A stretch of 64,000 bases of DNA from Hoeflea_A sp039025395 (GTDB taxonomy: Bacteria; Pseudomonadota; Alphaproteobacteria; Rhizobiales; Rhizobiaceae): contig JBCCOK010000009.1 of the NCBI GenBank assembly GCA_039025395.1, positions 1-64,000 of the forward strand. Reading direction: 5' to 3'. Each line of letters starts with the position of its first letter. Within the stretch, counting starts at the first letter, position 1. The notes below the pieces were generated by a model that saw only the letters and a list, made by a program, of their open reading frames with translations, was not told where the DNA came from and ran no database searches. Below are positions 41,874 through 50,253 of this stretch, in pieces. The translations under genes were made by a program, and so were the position numbers.

Positions 41874-42677
41874 ATGATTAAGATCAATCGGCGCACCGCG
41901 ATGCTTGGCGGCGCGGCAACGCTTGCCGCACCATCCCTTGTCACCCCTGCCAGCAGTCAGAACGACAAACCGCATATCTGTCTCGTCAACGGCGCGTGGC
42001 ACGGCGCATGGGCCTGGACACGGCTTATGCCGCTCTTGATCGAAGCCGGTTATCCGGTTTCTGCGCCGGAACTCTCCGGGTTGGGCGCCAATTCGCACCG
42101 CCAATCGCCCGAAATCGGTATGCGCGTTCACGGTCAGGACGTTCTCAACCATCTCTATTTCAACGATGTACGCGATGCTGTCGTTGTCGGCCATTCCTAC
42201 GGCGGCTGCGTGCTGTCGCAGGCGCTTGCCGGCGACAAGGAAGGCCGTATTGCCCACGCGGTCTATCTCGATGCACTGGTGCCGGGAAACGGACAGGCGC
42301 TTGTCAGTTTCGTGCCGACGCAGGTGCGAAAAAACTTCGAGAAGGCGGCCGCCGACGGCGCGATGATCCCTCCGCGGCCGCGTGACCTGTGGGAGAAAAT
42401 GTGGGGCCTGACAGGCGAGACGGCGGAATTTGCCGGTCCGCGCTTGCGGCCGATGTCCGCGCGCTGTTTTACCGAGTCGGTTGAGGGCGATCCGTTTGAG
42501 CGCGATGTGCGCCTGTCATTCATGCGCTGCACGCAAAATGATAACCCGCTGTTCGACATGTTCTCCGAAAAGACAAAAGCCGATCCGCGCTTCAATCATG
42601 TGGAGATCGACGGCCATCATGACGTGATGGTGATCAATCCGCCGCTGATGCTCAACGAATTGGTTGCGATCGTCTGA
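41874..42677 (+). CDS. Tat-exported alpha/beta-hydrolase
   Basis: A 267-residue hydrolase. The N-terminus has a twin-arginine signal (NRRTAMLGGAATLAAP, cleavage near residue 28). The catalytic set is intact: VNGAWHGAWAW (oxyanion loop), GHSYGG with the nucleophile Ser, and HHDVMVINP with the last His. It resembles the esterases/lactonases of the MhpC-like group (pimeloyl-ester carboxylesterase type). The protein would fold in the cytoplasm and act in the periplasm. GGGAGG precedes the ATG by 9 bases. Confidence 0.83.
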   Translation: MIKINRRTAMLGGAATLAAPSLVTPASSQNDKPHICLVNGAWHGAWAWTRLMPLLIEAGYPVSAPELSGLGANSHRQSPEIGMRVHGQDVLNHLYFNDVRDAVVVGHSYGGCVLSQALAGDKEGRIAHAVYLDALVPGNGQALVSFVPTQVRKNFEKAAADGAMIPPRPRDLWEKMWGLTGETAEFAGPRLRPMSARCFTESVEGDPFERDVRLSFMRCTQNDNPLFDMFSEKTKADPRFNHVEIDGHHDVMVINPPLMLNELVAIV

Positions 42678-42774
42678 GGCGGCATGCAAAGCTCGATATT
42701 GCGAGCGCCGGACCCTATTTCCGACGCGTAGTCACAGCGCGGGCCGGCCCGCATCACAGGAAAAAGAGAAACGC

Positions 42775-43662
42775 ATGACATCCAGCGGAAAAGCATATGA
42801 ACCGCCCAAGGTGTGGACCTGGGACGAAGAGAGCGGCGGCAACTGGTCGTCGATTAACCGGCCAATTGCCGGGGCCACCCATGAAAAGGAACTGCCGCGC
42901 GGAAAGCACCCCTTGCAGCTTTACTCGCTTGCCACGCCCAATGGCGTGAAGGTGACCATCATGCTGGAGGAACTGTTGGCACTCGGCGAAACCGGCGCCG
43001 AATACGATGCTTATCTGATCAATATCGGAGAGGGCGACCAGTTCTCAAGCGGCTTTGTCGAGCTCAATCCAAACTCGAAGATCCCGGTACTTCTCGATAC
43101 TGAAACGGGCACCCGGGTTTTTGAATCCGGCGCGATCCTTTTGTACCTCGCCGACAAATTCGGCCATTTTCTTCCGAAAGATGTTGCCGCGCGTACCGAG
43201 ACGCTGAACTGGCTTTTCTGGCTGCAGGGCTCGGCACCCTATCTTGGCGGCGGGTTCGGACATTTCTACGCCTATGCACCGGAAAAGTTCGAGTACCCGA
43301 TCAATCGTTTCACGATGGAAACCAAGCGCCAGATGGATGTCCTAGATCGGCAACTGGCCGAGCATCCCTACGCCGCAGGTGCGGAATATACCATCGCCGA
43401 TATGGCGATATGGCCCTGGTATGGCAATCTCGCCCTCGGTCGGGTTTACGGTGCCGGCGAATTCCTCGATGTGAAGAGTTACAAACACCTGCTTGGCTGG
43501 GCCGAGAAAATCCTCGAACGCCCAACCGTGCAGCGCGGCCGCATGGTCAACCGCGCCTTCGGAGAGCCGCACGAACAGCTGCACGAGCGTCATGATGCAT
43601 CGGATTTCGAGCTGCGGACGCAGGACAAGCTGGCGCCGGCGGAGGAAGAAAAGGCGAGTTAG
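42775..43662 (+). CDS. yghU: Nu-class glutathione S-transferase / disulfide-bond oxidoreductase (YghU)
   Basis: A 295-residue protein matching YghU: YEPPKVWTWDEESGGNWSSINRPIAG, given in short as PPKVWTW and GNWSSINRPIAG, followed by LYSLATPNGVKVTIMLEELL (glutathione-binding thioredoxin fold) and NPNSKIPVLLD...FESGAILLYLADKFG. YghU enzymes hold two glutathiones and reduce disulfides or peroxides. The protein ends in an acidic tail. Start at 42775 after AGGAAAAAGAG. The next gene begins 4 bases past its stop. Confidence 0.92.
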   Translation: MTSSGKAYEPPKVWTWDEESGGNWSSINRPIAGATHEKELPRGKHPLQLYSLATPNGVKVTIMLEELLALGETGAEYDAYLINIGEGDQFSSGFVELNPNSKIPVLLDTETGTRVFESGAILLYLADKFGHFLPKDVAARTETLNWLFWLQGSAPYLGGGFGHFYAYAPEKFEYPINRFTMETKRQMDVLDRQLAEHPYAAGAEYTIADMAIWPWYGNLALGRVYGAGEFLDVKSYKHLLGWAEKILERPTVQRGRMVNRAFGEPHEQLHERHDASDFELRTQDKLAPAEEEKAS

Positions 43663-43666
43663 TTCT

Positions 43667-44869
43667 GTGAGCGCCGAAGGCAACGCAGGAAAAATCGCGA
43701 ACCTTGAACGGGCTCTTAGCCGCCGCCGTTTCCTGACAGGGGCCGCAGCGCTGCCGGTGCTGTTCACGCCTGCCATCTCCCGGGCGCAGACATTGCGCAT
43801 CGGAGCGGTGTTGCCATTGTCCGGCAATCTCAGCCGCTTCGGTTCACAGGCGCGGCTAGGCCTGGACCTTGCAGCGGAACAGATCAACGAGGCGGGCGGG
43901 ATCCTAGGAGAAAGAATCTCGATAGATTACCGCGACGACGCAGCGAACCCGGCAAGAGCGGAGGTTGCGGCGCGGTCGCTCACGTCTGACCCGGATGTCG
44001 TTGCTATTGCCGGGCCGGTCACCTCGGCTTCGCGCAACGCCGTGTCGGCAACGATGGTCACGACAGGCACGCCGCTCCTTTATGCCACCGACTATGAGGG
44101 CGGCGATTGCGGAAAGACACTCTTTTATTTCAACAGCGTTCCCAACCAGAGCGCCGAACCGCTGATGCGCTTTTTGATGGATGAAGCCGGAACCCGCGCC
44201 TATCTGCTGGGTGCTGACTATATCTGGCCCCATGCCATGTTCGACGCCTGCGCAAAGGTGATTGGCGAGGAGGGCGGAACCGTTGCCGGGCGTCGCTTTG
44301 TGCCGCTTGCGGGCCTTTCGGACTATGACCCGGTACTTTCCGATATTCGTGCCAGCGATACCTCGGTCCTGGTGCTGGCGCTTCCTGGCGATACTCATCA
44401 GGAATTCATGGCGGCAGCCGGGACAGCAGGAATCCTGCAGAATTTGACCATCGGCAACCTGGGCGCAGTCGCGCTTTATGGCAGTGCGCAATATGATGGC
44501 ATTGCGGCCTATGGATGCGCTCCGTTCATCGAAACGGATGCGTCCGAGGCTGCACAGGCTTTCGTTGCGCTCGCGCGCAGGAAAGCCGGCAGTGACGCGA
44601 CGATCAGCGCCTACGCGGCGACACACTACAATGCGCTGAACGCACTGAAACTGGCCTGCGAACGGTCCGGCTCTGTCTCGCGCGATGCGATTGCGGCCGG
44701 ACTTGCCGGTCTTGAATACGATACCCCATCGGGGTCCTCGATGATCGACGCCGCAACCCGTCACTCGACCTTGGCTATGGGGATTGCCCGGGCGACGGCG
44801 CAAGGCCCGCAACTGGTGAAGCCGCCGGTGGCTATCGCTCCGCAAGCGTCCTGCATAACCGGCGGGTGA
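43667..44869 (+). CDS. Tat-exported AmiC/UrtA-type ABC substrate-binding protein
   Basis: A 400-residue periplasmic binding protein with a twin-arginine signal (LSRRRFLTGAAALPVLF). The opening IGAVLPLSGNLSRFGSQARLGLDLAAEQINEAGG (only ends quoted: IGAVLPLSGNL, INEAGG) and later NSVPNQSAEPLMRFL and GADYIWPHAM are those of the amide/urea branch (AmiC, FmdD, UrtA). Start is GTG at 43667, 4 bases after the YghU gene, so they are likely cotranscribed. No permease genes are present: an orphan binding protein. Confidence 0.85.
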   Translation: MSAEGNAGKIANLERALSRRRFLTGAAALPVLFTPAISRAQTLRIGAVLPLSGNLSRFGSQARLGLDLAAEQINEAGGILGERISIDYRDDAANPARAEVAARSLTSDPDVVAIAGPVTSASRNAVSATMVTTGTPLLYATDYEGGDCGKTLFYFNSVPNQSAEPLMRFLMDEAGTRAYLLGADYIWPHAMFDACAKVIGEEGGTVAGRRFVPLAGLSDYDPVLSDIRASDTSVLVLALPGDTHQEFMAAAGTAGILQNLTIGNLGAVALYGSAQYDGIAAYGCAPFIETDASEAAQAFVALARRKAGSDATISAYAATHYNALNALKLACERSGSVSRDAIAAGLAGLEYDTPSGSSMIDAATRHSTLAMGIARATAQGPQLVKPPVAIAPQASCITGG

Positions 44870-45326
44870 TTCAACAGGCTATAGCAACGGCTGAAAGGGC
44901 CTTTGTCGGTGCTGTGCGGCTTGCGGCGTGGGTCAGCGCAAACCTTACGGCGAATTAATGATTCGGGCGCTTTAAGGCCACAATTCAATCCCCATTTCCA
45001 TGGTGTATCGAGTCATCGTCAAAAGACGGAAGGCCCGGTCAGGACAGCAATGCGTACAACGAGTGCAACGTCCTATCCGACCCTCCGTCATCGCCGATAG
45101 ATCTTCTGTGCTTTATGCAATCCGTTCGCGTCCCCAGGGACGCAAACACGGTTCGATCAAAACCCGGCGCGGCATCAAAACCGCTTCAATCCGGGGCTTC
45201 TGAAATCAACCCCATAAATGCCGAAGATCTTCGGCGAACCGATAACCCTAAGAGTGGACCGGCAAACGCCGGCCACGGTCACTGCCATTCCGCATTGCGC
45301 GGACGGCGCAAAAAAGGAGGCTCCCA
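44870..45326. other. Intergenic region upstream of a mini-protein gene
   Basis: About 457 bases. A 16-codon frame (45049-45099) exists but has no independent support. The region should hold the promoter for the small gene at 45327. I see no RNA gene or repeat. Confidence 0.3.
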
Positions 45327-45500
45327 ATGAACATTCACCAAGCCGTTGGATTGAACCCGGGCTGTGCAACAGAGCTTGCATGGGCTGATGAAGCCTTTGC
45401 GGCACAGATGCAACCGGATCTGAAGGCGCCTTTGCGGCGTACAGGATGGCGGTTGCCGATGGCACGGATTTCACGCCAGGACAAGCCGCGCGGCCGCTAA
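45327..45500 (+). CDS. Small basic protein of unknown function
   Basis: 57 residues, basic toward the C-terminus (LRRTGWRLPMARISRQDKPR). The ATG is preceded by a near-perfect AAGGAGG site at 6 bases, the main reason to accept the gene. No family recognised. It lies 170 bases upstream of a DUF1127 gene, and both may belong to a cluster of mini-proteins. Confidence 0.55.
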   Translation: MNIHQAVGLNPGCATELAWADEAFAAQMQPDLKAPLRRTGWRLPMARISRQDKPRGR

Positions 45501-45671
45501 CGAAGCCATCTTGGCCATAACCAAAGAGCACCGCGCAGATCGCTGATGACCGGCGATCGAAGATCCGGCGGACGGATCGATTTCAATGCCCGCCGGACCA
45601 TAAGCACTGACCCTAACAAAACAATTCGAAGAAGATTGTCCCAAGCCGGGCGATAGAAGAGGAGACCGACC

Positions 45672-45824
45672 ATGTTGCCATTTGCAAAAGACTGGGCCGC
45701 TTTCCGGAAAAGAAGAAGGCAGTTTGCAGTTCTGGACCGGCTGACCGACGAACAGCTCAAGGATATCGGCATTCCCCGGAACAGGATCCGCGAAACCGTT
45801 CTCGAGGTCATCGACGGCAAATGA
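45672..45824 (+). CDS. DUF1127 mini-protein
   Basis: 50 residues with the family pattern: basic helix DWAAFRKRRRQFAVL followed by LDRLTDEQLKDIGIPRNRI. A GAGGAG site lies 7 bases before the ATG. It is the second DUF1127 protein in the window (the other is at 39.6 kb). Confidence 0.85.
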   Translation: MLPFAKDWAAFRKRRRQFAVLDRLTDEQLKDIGIPRNRIRETVLEVIDGK

Positions 45825-45901
45825 CGGTCGCCAGCGTAACGCAGATCTGTGTTTAACCGAAACAAGGATTGCGTTGAGCGGACAATCCGGCTGATTTCTC
45901 C

Positions 45902-46147
45902 ATGGAATCGCGATACGAACGTGCCGCGACACACGATAATCCGCCGGATCCGGGGAGCTGGACACTGTCAGACTCGCACTTTATCGACCTTGTCATCACG
46001 CCACTCCTTGTCGGCGTCGGAACCGCCCTGTTCCTCTGGTACATGCGGAATCGGTCCGGCTGGCGCATATTCCGCAACCCGCTTGCCTGCGTTGCGGCGG
46101 GTCTGGTTATCGGGGTCATCAACTATATCTGGAAGGCCTCGATCTAA
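45902..46147 (+). CDS. Small membrane protein of unknown function
   Basis: 81 residues with two hydrophobic stretches (about 28-47, FIDLVITPLLVGVGTALFLW, and 60-78) around a basic loop RNRSGWRIF. Probably two passes. No family recognised. The ATG is preceded by only a weak ribosome site. Confidence 0.5.
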   Translation: MESRYERAATHDNPPDPGSWTLSDSHFIDLVITPLLVGVGTALFLWYMRNRSGWRIFRNPLACVAAGLVIGVINYIWKASI

Positions 46148-46169
46148 TCGGGGCCGAGTGAACCTGTCT

Positions 46170-47120
46170 TCAAAAGGTGAAAAAGATCGTTGCCGGCAGC
46201 AGCACCAGGCTGACAATGAGGGTGGCAACGACAAGCGCCGAAGCGATGGCCCCGTCGCAGCCATAGCGCGACGCGACGACCGCAGCGATGGTGCCGGTCG
46301 GAAGTGCCGTATCGAGAATCAGAAGCTGGCGCTCCATATCGGGCAGTGCCACCAAAAGGGTCATCGACCAGCCGATCACCGGTTCGACGATCAGTTTCAG
46401 TACGACCGCGACTGCGGTCAAAAGCGCGATTGCGCGATAGGGAATGGGTTTCAGCATCAAGCCGATGGCAAAAGCAACGAAAACGCTGAGCGTGGCACTG
46501 GCGATGTGCAGATATTCGTAGATCAGGCTCAGCGGCCACAGGGTGGTCTTGAGTTCGAGAAAGCTCGCAGCGATACCGAGGACAGTGGCTGCGAAAATCG
46601 GCGATGATACCATCGGACCCAGGGTCGAGCGAACCGTCACGGGCGCCTCGCTCCCGCGACCGAAAACTATGGAAACGGCCACACCGACGGTGAGCGCCGG
46701 CAACAGATTGCCGAACTGGCCCATGACCACGGCATCGGCCATCATTTGCTGGTCGTCGCCAAACACATGCTGGACGATGGCAAACCCAAGGGTTCCTGTT
46801 CCGCCAAAGCCCGAGACCATGATCAGTGAACCCAGCGCCGGCCGCTCCAGCCCGACTGTCCGGCCGATCAGCCATGCGATGATCATGATGGGTGCGATTG
46901 CGCCGAACAGAAGAAGCGCGCCCATAAGCTGGATGCCGGTCACCGGATGGGTGCTCAGGCTTGCAAAGATCAGCGCAGGCATCGCGAAGTCGGTCACCAG
47001 CCGACCGAACACACCCTCGGCGCTCGCCGGAATGACCTGAATGCGCCTGAGCAAAATGGCTGTCGCACCCAGCGCCACCAGCAGAATCAGATAATTCAGA
47101 AGGCTGTCGAATGTCGCCAA
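46170..47120 (-). CDS. AEC-family transporter (auxin efflux carrier type)
   Basis: A 316-residue membrane protein with about ten helices. The family's PALIFASLS segment and the GSLIMVSGFGGTGTLGF and TALPTGTIAAVV blocks are visible. Bacterial members export malate or other organic anions. The start is TTG at 47120 with GGGGG 6 bases upstream; no ATG gives the full first helix. It precedes the GST gene's end by 67 bases. Confidence 0.87.
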   Translation of the reverse strand: MATFDSLLNYLILLVALGATAILLRRIQVIPASAEGVFGRLVTDFAMPALIFASLSTHPVTGIQLMGALLLFGAIAPIMIIAWLIGRTVGLERPALGSLIMVSGFGGTGTLGFAIVQHVFGDDQQMMADAVVMGQFGNLLPALTVGVAVSIVFGRGSEAPVTVRSTLGPMVSSPIFAATVLGIAASFLELKTTLWPLSLIYEYLHIASATLSVFVAFAIGLMLKPIPYRAIALLTAVAVVLKLIVEPVIGWSMTLLVALPDMERQLLILDTALPTGTIAAVVASRYGCDGAIASALVVATLIVSLVLLPATIFFTF

Positions 47121-47187
47121 TATGTCCCCCGGGCGACCGTTTGAGCACGGGAGCGCTCAATGCTCAACGGCCTCATACGTTCCGGCC

Positions 47188-47892
47188 TCAGGAATCCTCA
47201 AGAACGCCGCGCAGCGATGCTTCGATCTGGCCGGCGCACCAGAGGTCGCCATATTCCGCATCGCTTTGGGCGACGAGGTCCTGTTGCTGCGGCATCGCGG
47301 CAATACGGGCGCATAGGCCGGCAATGCATGGCGCCGTCCGCTCCAACACAGGCCGCAACGATGGCAGCTTTCGCGTCATCGTATCCCAAAGCACCGCTGC
47401 CGTCAGGTCGGCAACGCCCGCCGTTTCCGTGCCAAGCATGAAGCCTCTATCGGTTTCGATGCCGAAGCGGCGCCCGGTTGCTTCATAAATCGTCATCCAG
47501 CGTTCGAGACGCGGCTCAAAGGCCTTCCATTTCTTGTCGGTCCACATCTGCGCACCGTTGTAGAGGGTCATTTCGTAAAGCACGTCGTTCGAATCGGCGA
47601 TAATCTTATCCGTCATGGCGCGCTTTTCAGATGCGTCCGGAACAAGACCGTGCTTGCCGCCGAGATAGGTCAGGATGGCCGGCATCTGCGCAAGCGTGAT
47701 ATCCGCGCCATGATCGACGAGGACGGGCGGCGCCATGTGGGGTATGGGTTGCTCTGCCGGCGGACCGGATTTGAGCGCATCAATCGCCTCGAAATCGGCC
47801 TCCTGCCAGCTTGCGCCGACGTGCGCGAGCACCGAGCGTATCGGCTGACCACGGAACGGAATCGGCCAGTAGTAGAGGGTGTAGTCGGACAT
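47188..47892 (-). CDS. Glutathione S-transferase
   Basis: A 234-residue GST. The N-terminal thioredoxin-like domain begins YTLYYWPIPFRGQPIRSVLAHVG, shortened here to YTLYYWPIPFRGQPIR, and contains PVLVDHGADITLAQMPAILTYL, ending in the glutathione-binding S/Q-type turn. The C-terminal helical domain follows. Start at 47892 (MSDYTLYYW). It is followed by the flavodoxin gene on the same strand further upstream. Substrate unknown. Confidence 0.83.
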   Translation of the reverse strand: MSDYTLYYWPIPFRGQPIRSVLAHVGASWQEADFEAIDALKSGPPAEQPIPHMAPPVLVDHGADITLAQMPAILTYLGGKHGLVPDASEKRAMTDKIIADSNDVLYEMTLYNGAQMWTDKKWKAFEPRLERWMTIYEATGRRFGIETDRGFMLGTETAGVADLTAAVLWDTMTRKLPSLRPVLERTAPCIAGLCARIAAMPQQQDLVAQSDAEYGDLWCAGQIEASLRGVLEDS

Positions 47893-47951
47893 GTTGAGCG
47901 CCTCCCCAATTGGCAATGTCGGCCTTTCAAATGCGCCTTAACCGGCAGCGA

Positions 47952-48437
47952 TCAGAAGATACCCATACTTAAACCGGCTGCCAAAGTCCGTCCAAGGTCG
48001 CGGCACCTTTCGAGTTGGTCTTCTTCTATGACCTTTTCAGCGAGGATTTTCTCGGGCGTCTGCGCATGGGTGCAGACGATCAAAGGCGGCTGGACCTCCT
48101 TCAGGCGCCATCCGGTGGCAATGCGCGCCGTCTGGCGTGCTGCATTCTCACCGTCGGACCCTGCACAGATCATCTGTGCATAGGGCCGTCCCTCGATCCG
48201 GCCCAGTACCGGATAGTAACAGCGGTCGTAGAAATCCTTCATCATGCCCGCGATCGCCGCCAGATTTTCCGGCGCACAGAAGATATAGCCGTCAGCACGC
48301 AAAAGATCCTCCGGCCCGGCGTCGACGGCAGCCTTCAGGATCGTCTCAATCTCATCCTTTGCAGACAGATAGGCGGCTTCGGCCATCTGGCGGCTGCCGC
48401 CCGTCATCGAATGGTAGACAATGAGAAGATCGGACAT
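47952..48437 (-). CDS. Flavodoxin-family protein
   Basis: A 161-residue flavodoxin-fold protein. It opens with LLIVYHSMTGGSRQMAEAA, whose phosphate-binding T-G-x-S loop would hold FMN. The DGYIFCAPENLAAIAGMMKDFYDR block is the second FMN contact region. Likely an NAD(P)H-dependent or electron-carrier flavoprotein. It starts 59 bases upstream of the GST gene, so the two may be cotranscribed. No redox partner assigned. Confidence 0.82.
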   Translation of the reverse strand: MSDLLIVYHSMTGGSRQMAEAAYLSAKDEIETILKAAVDAGPEDLLRADGYIFCAPENLAAIAGMMKDFYDRCYYPVLGRIEGRPYAQMICAGSDGENAARQTARIATGWRLKEVQPPLIVCTHAQTPEKILAEKVIEEDQLERCRDLGRTLAAGLSMGIF

Positions 48438-48718
48438 TGATCGCCTTTCCGCCCGCGAATTTGATCCACGGAGGCCCAAGAGGTCGAAACCTGCCAAATA
48501 GCGGACGGATGCCGCTTGCGCAACACACACGCAAGTGCGGCACCGATGTCATCGTAGCGGGTTCAGGGACAGTTCCGATCGCCAAGGCCAAAAGGAAGAG
48601 ACGACAGGTAAACAACAACAGGCAGGTTGGCACCACAGCCAAACCTGCCGGTCGTTTTTGGGCGTCCACGACGCCCCTCCCCAGATATCACCGGAGCCGG
48701 AAAACCGGACTCAAGGCG
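48438..48718. other. Intergenic region with hairpin
   Basis: 281 bases between bacterioferritin and the flavodoxin gene (both on the minus strand). It holds the hairpin listed separately and the presumed promoter of the flavodoxin gene. Confidence 0.3.
48623..48651. terminator. Strong hairpin, possible bidirectional terminator
   Basis: GGCAGGTT-GGC and GCC-A-AACCTGCC form an 11-bp stem with one bulged A and a 6-base loop. On the plus strand it is followed by GGTCGTTTTT, on the minus strand by TGTTGTTGTTT. Its minus-strand use would end the bfr transcript. The plus-strand form has no obvious upstream gene. Confidence 0.5.
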
Positions 48719-49195
48719 CTATTCAGCGGCTGACGCGTTGAGCAGACCGTAATGCTGCTCGCCGAGATTGTCGTAGAGCTCGATCTGCGTTTCGAGAAAG
48801 TCGATATGGCCCTCCTCGTCGGACATCAGTTCCTCGAACAGGTCCATCGAGACATAATCGCCCTCGCCGTGACAAATATCGCGGGCTTTCTTGTAGAGAT
48901 CGCGCGCTTCATACTCGGCACGCAAATCCGAGTCGAGAATCTCGCGCACGTTTTCGCCAATCTGCAGCGGGTTCAAGACCTGCAGGTTCGGATGGCCTTC
49001 CAGGAAAATGATGCGGACAATGAGCTTGTCGGCGTGCTGCATCTCCTCGATCGACTCTTCGCGCCATTTGGCGGCCATCTTGGTGTAACCCCAGTCATCG
49101 AGCAGGCGGTAATGCAGCCAGAACTGGCTCGATGCGGTGAGCTCATGTTTCAGAGCCAAGTTGAGATAGTTAATGACCTCGTTGCTGCCTTTCAT
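48719..49195 (-). CDS. bfr: Bacterioferritin
   Basis: A 158-residue iron-storage protein that assembles as a 24-mer shell. It aligns residue for residue with E. coli Bfr: MKGSNEVINYLN start, Glu18 in HELTASSQFWLHYR, Glu51 and His54 in EEMQHADKLI, and the C-terminal EEGHIDFLETQIEL supplying Glu127/His130 of the ferroxidase site. Met52, the haem ligand, is conserved. The start at 49195 gives the exact family N-terminus. An Irr-type box lies about 150 bases upstream. Confidence 0.95.
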   Translation of the reverse strand: MKGSNEVINYLNLALKHELTASSQFWLHYRLLDDWGYTKMAAKWREESIEEMQHADKLIVRIIFLEGHPNLQVLNPLQIGENVREILDSDLRAEYEARDLYKKARDICHGEGDYVSMDLFEELMSDEEGHIDFLETQIELYDNLGEQHYGLLNASAAE

Positions 49196-49713
49196 CGGTA
49201 GCTCCTCTGGTGTCGTGCGCCGCGCGCTGCGCCTGCAAAGGCGCTCCTGCGTCGCCGGCCGGTTATTCCTGGCTCGCACGGTCAAGCCGTCATTTCCGTG
49301 GAATCGAATCGGCAATCCATGCGGTGATGAATGTTTGCATGATTACTTTATAATTATTCTAATGTAAAGGTGGGACGGGGATTTTCCGCACCTTCATTGA
49401 TTGCAGGGCATGCCCGCCCAAGCAGCCTTTGCGCGGAACCAGTTCCGGACGCCAAAACCACCATTCGAGGGATCGCCGGGCGCCAGTTTGGAATTCTTAT
49501 AAAATACTGTTTTATTTACTTTTTTTATTGCTTTTGCCAATGCCTGGCGTATGGTCGGACAAAGATGATTTTGCTATTCATGTTTTGAAGTCGGCCACGG
49601 TTGTTCCGGCCGTGAAATCACAGGGTGGGAACAGAAGGTCGGGTATCGAATTAAAGCTCGAAAACGGCATGGATCGCGCCTGCAAGCGCGCTTTGGAAAC
49701 GGAACGAGGCAAC
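49196..49713. promoter_or_regulatory. bfr promoter region and AT-rich intergenic sequence
   Basis: About 520 bases. The segment 49335-49370 holds the Irr-type box, and a strongly AT-rich tract lies at 49495-49560. I see no gene I can support, although an open frame runs into the small gene at 49714. Confidence 0.4.
49347..49363. promoter_or_regulatory. Candidate Irr-binding ICE motif upstream of bfr
   Basis: TTTATAATTATTCTAAT matches the ICE consensus TTTAGAA-N3-TTCTAAA at 12 of 14 fixed positions. It lies about 150 bases upstream of the bfr start. In rhizobia Irr commonly controls bfr in response to iron and haem, so the context fits. The distance to the start depends on the unmapped promoter. 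Confidence 0.55.
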
Positions 49714-49956
49714 ATGAGCGAGGACAACGAGGCAGGAAATGATCGGAGAACGCCGTTTTCCGGCTTGCTTGCCATGCACCGGTTTGCTGCTGAACGTGGC
49801 GATGGATTGATCCCCGGATTCAGGGAATTGCTGATACGCGCACACCAAGATGCGTCCGGGCCGCGGCTTGTCGTTGTCAACCAGACAGTGACTTCGAGCG
49901 ACACGGTCAATGCAACGCGCAAATGCATGCGAAAAGGGCTCGCGCTGGCAAAGTAG
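49714..49956 (+). CDS. Small protein of unknown function
   Basis: 80 residues, helical N-terminal half (FSGLLAMHRFAAERGDGLI) then VVVNQTVTSSDTV and a basic end. AACGAGG precedes the ATG by 5 bases. It could be a real but fast-evolving gene; I do not recognise it. A stop-to-stop frame extends upstream, so the start is uncertain. Confidence 0.35.
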   Translation: MSEDNEAGNDRRTPFSGLLAMHRFAAERGDGLIPGFRELLIRAHQDASGPRLVVVNQTVTSSDTVNATRKCMRKGLALAK

Positions 49957-50253
49957 CGCATCGGTTCGTCTGCGTATGTCGGCTGTCCAACATGCCTCCT
50001 TTCGAAATCCACGTTGCGTTGCAGCCTGCGGTATCGCCGATACACCGGACACAACTCATATTTTTGCCGTAAGTCTCTTGCAAAAGCACGACAATCGGCA
50101 CGGTCGCACGCGCTATGGTGTAGCGAACAGCGATTGAAATTCGGCAGCGGCACCGATCTATCAACCTCAAAATTGACCGACGTCAACGACACTGCCGCCC
50201 TGCCGTTGCAACAGAACGGGCTGTGACGCAATCGGCAACGGGCTGTAAACAGG
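49957..50253. promoter_or_regulatory. Region upstream of the ABC export operon
   Basis: About 300 bases without a gene, presumably including the operon promoter. No clear operator seen. Confidence 0.3.

Noticed and set aside
46144..47160. A 338-codon frame on the same strand as the AEC transporter but in another phase
   Set aside because: Composition is Arg/Gly/His-rich and lacks any fold signal, whereas the overlapping 316-residue frame has clear membrane helices.
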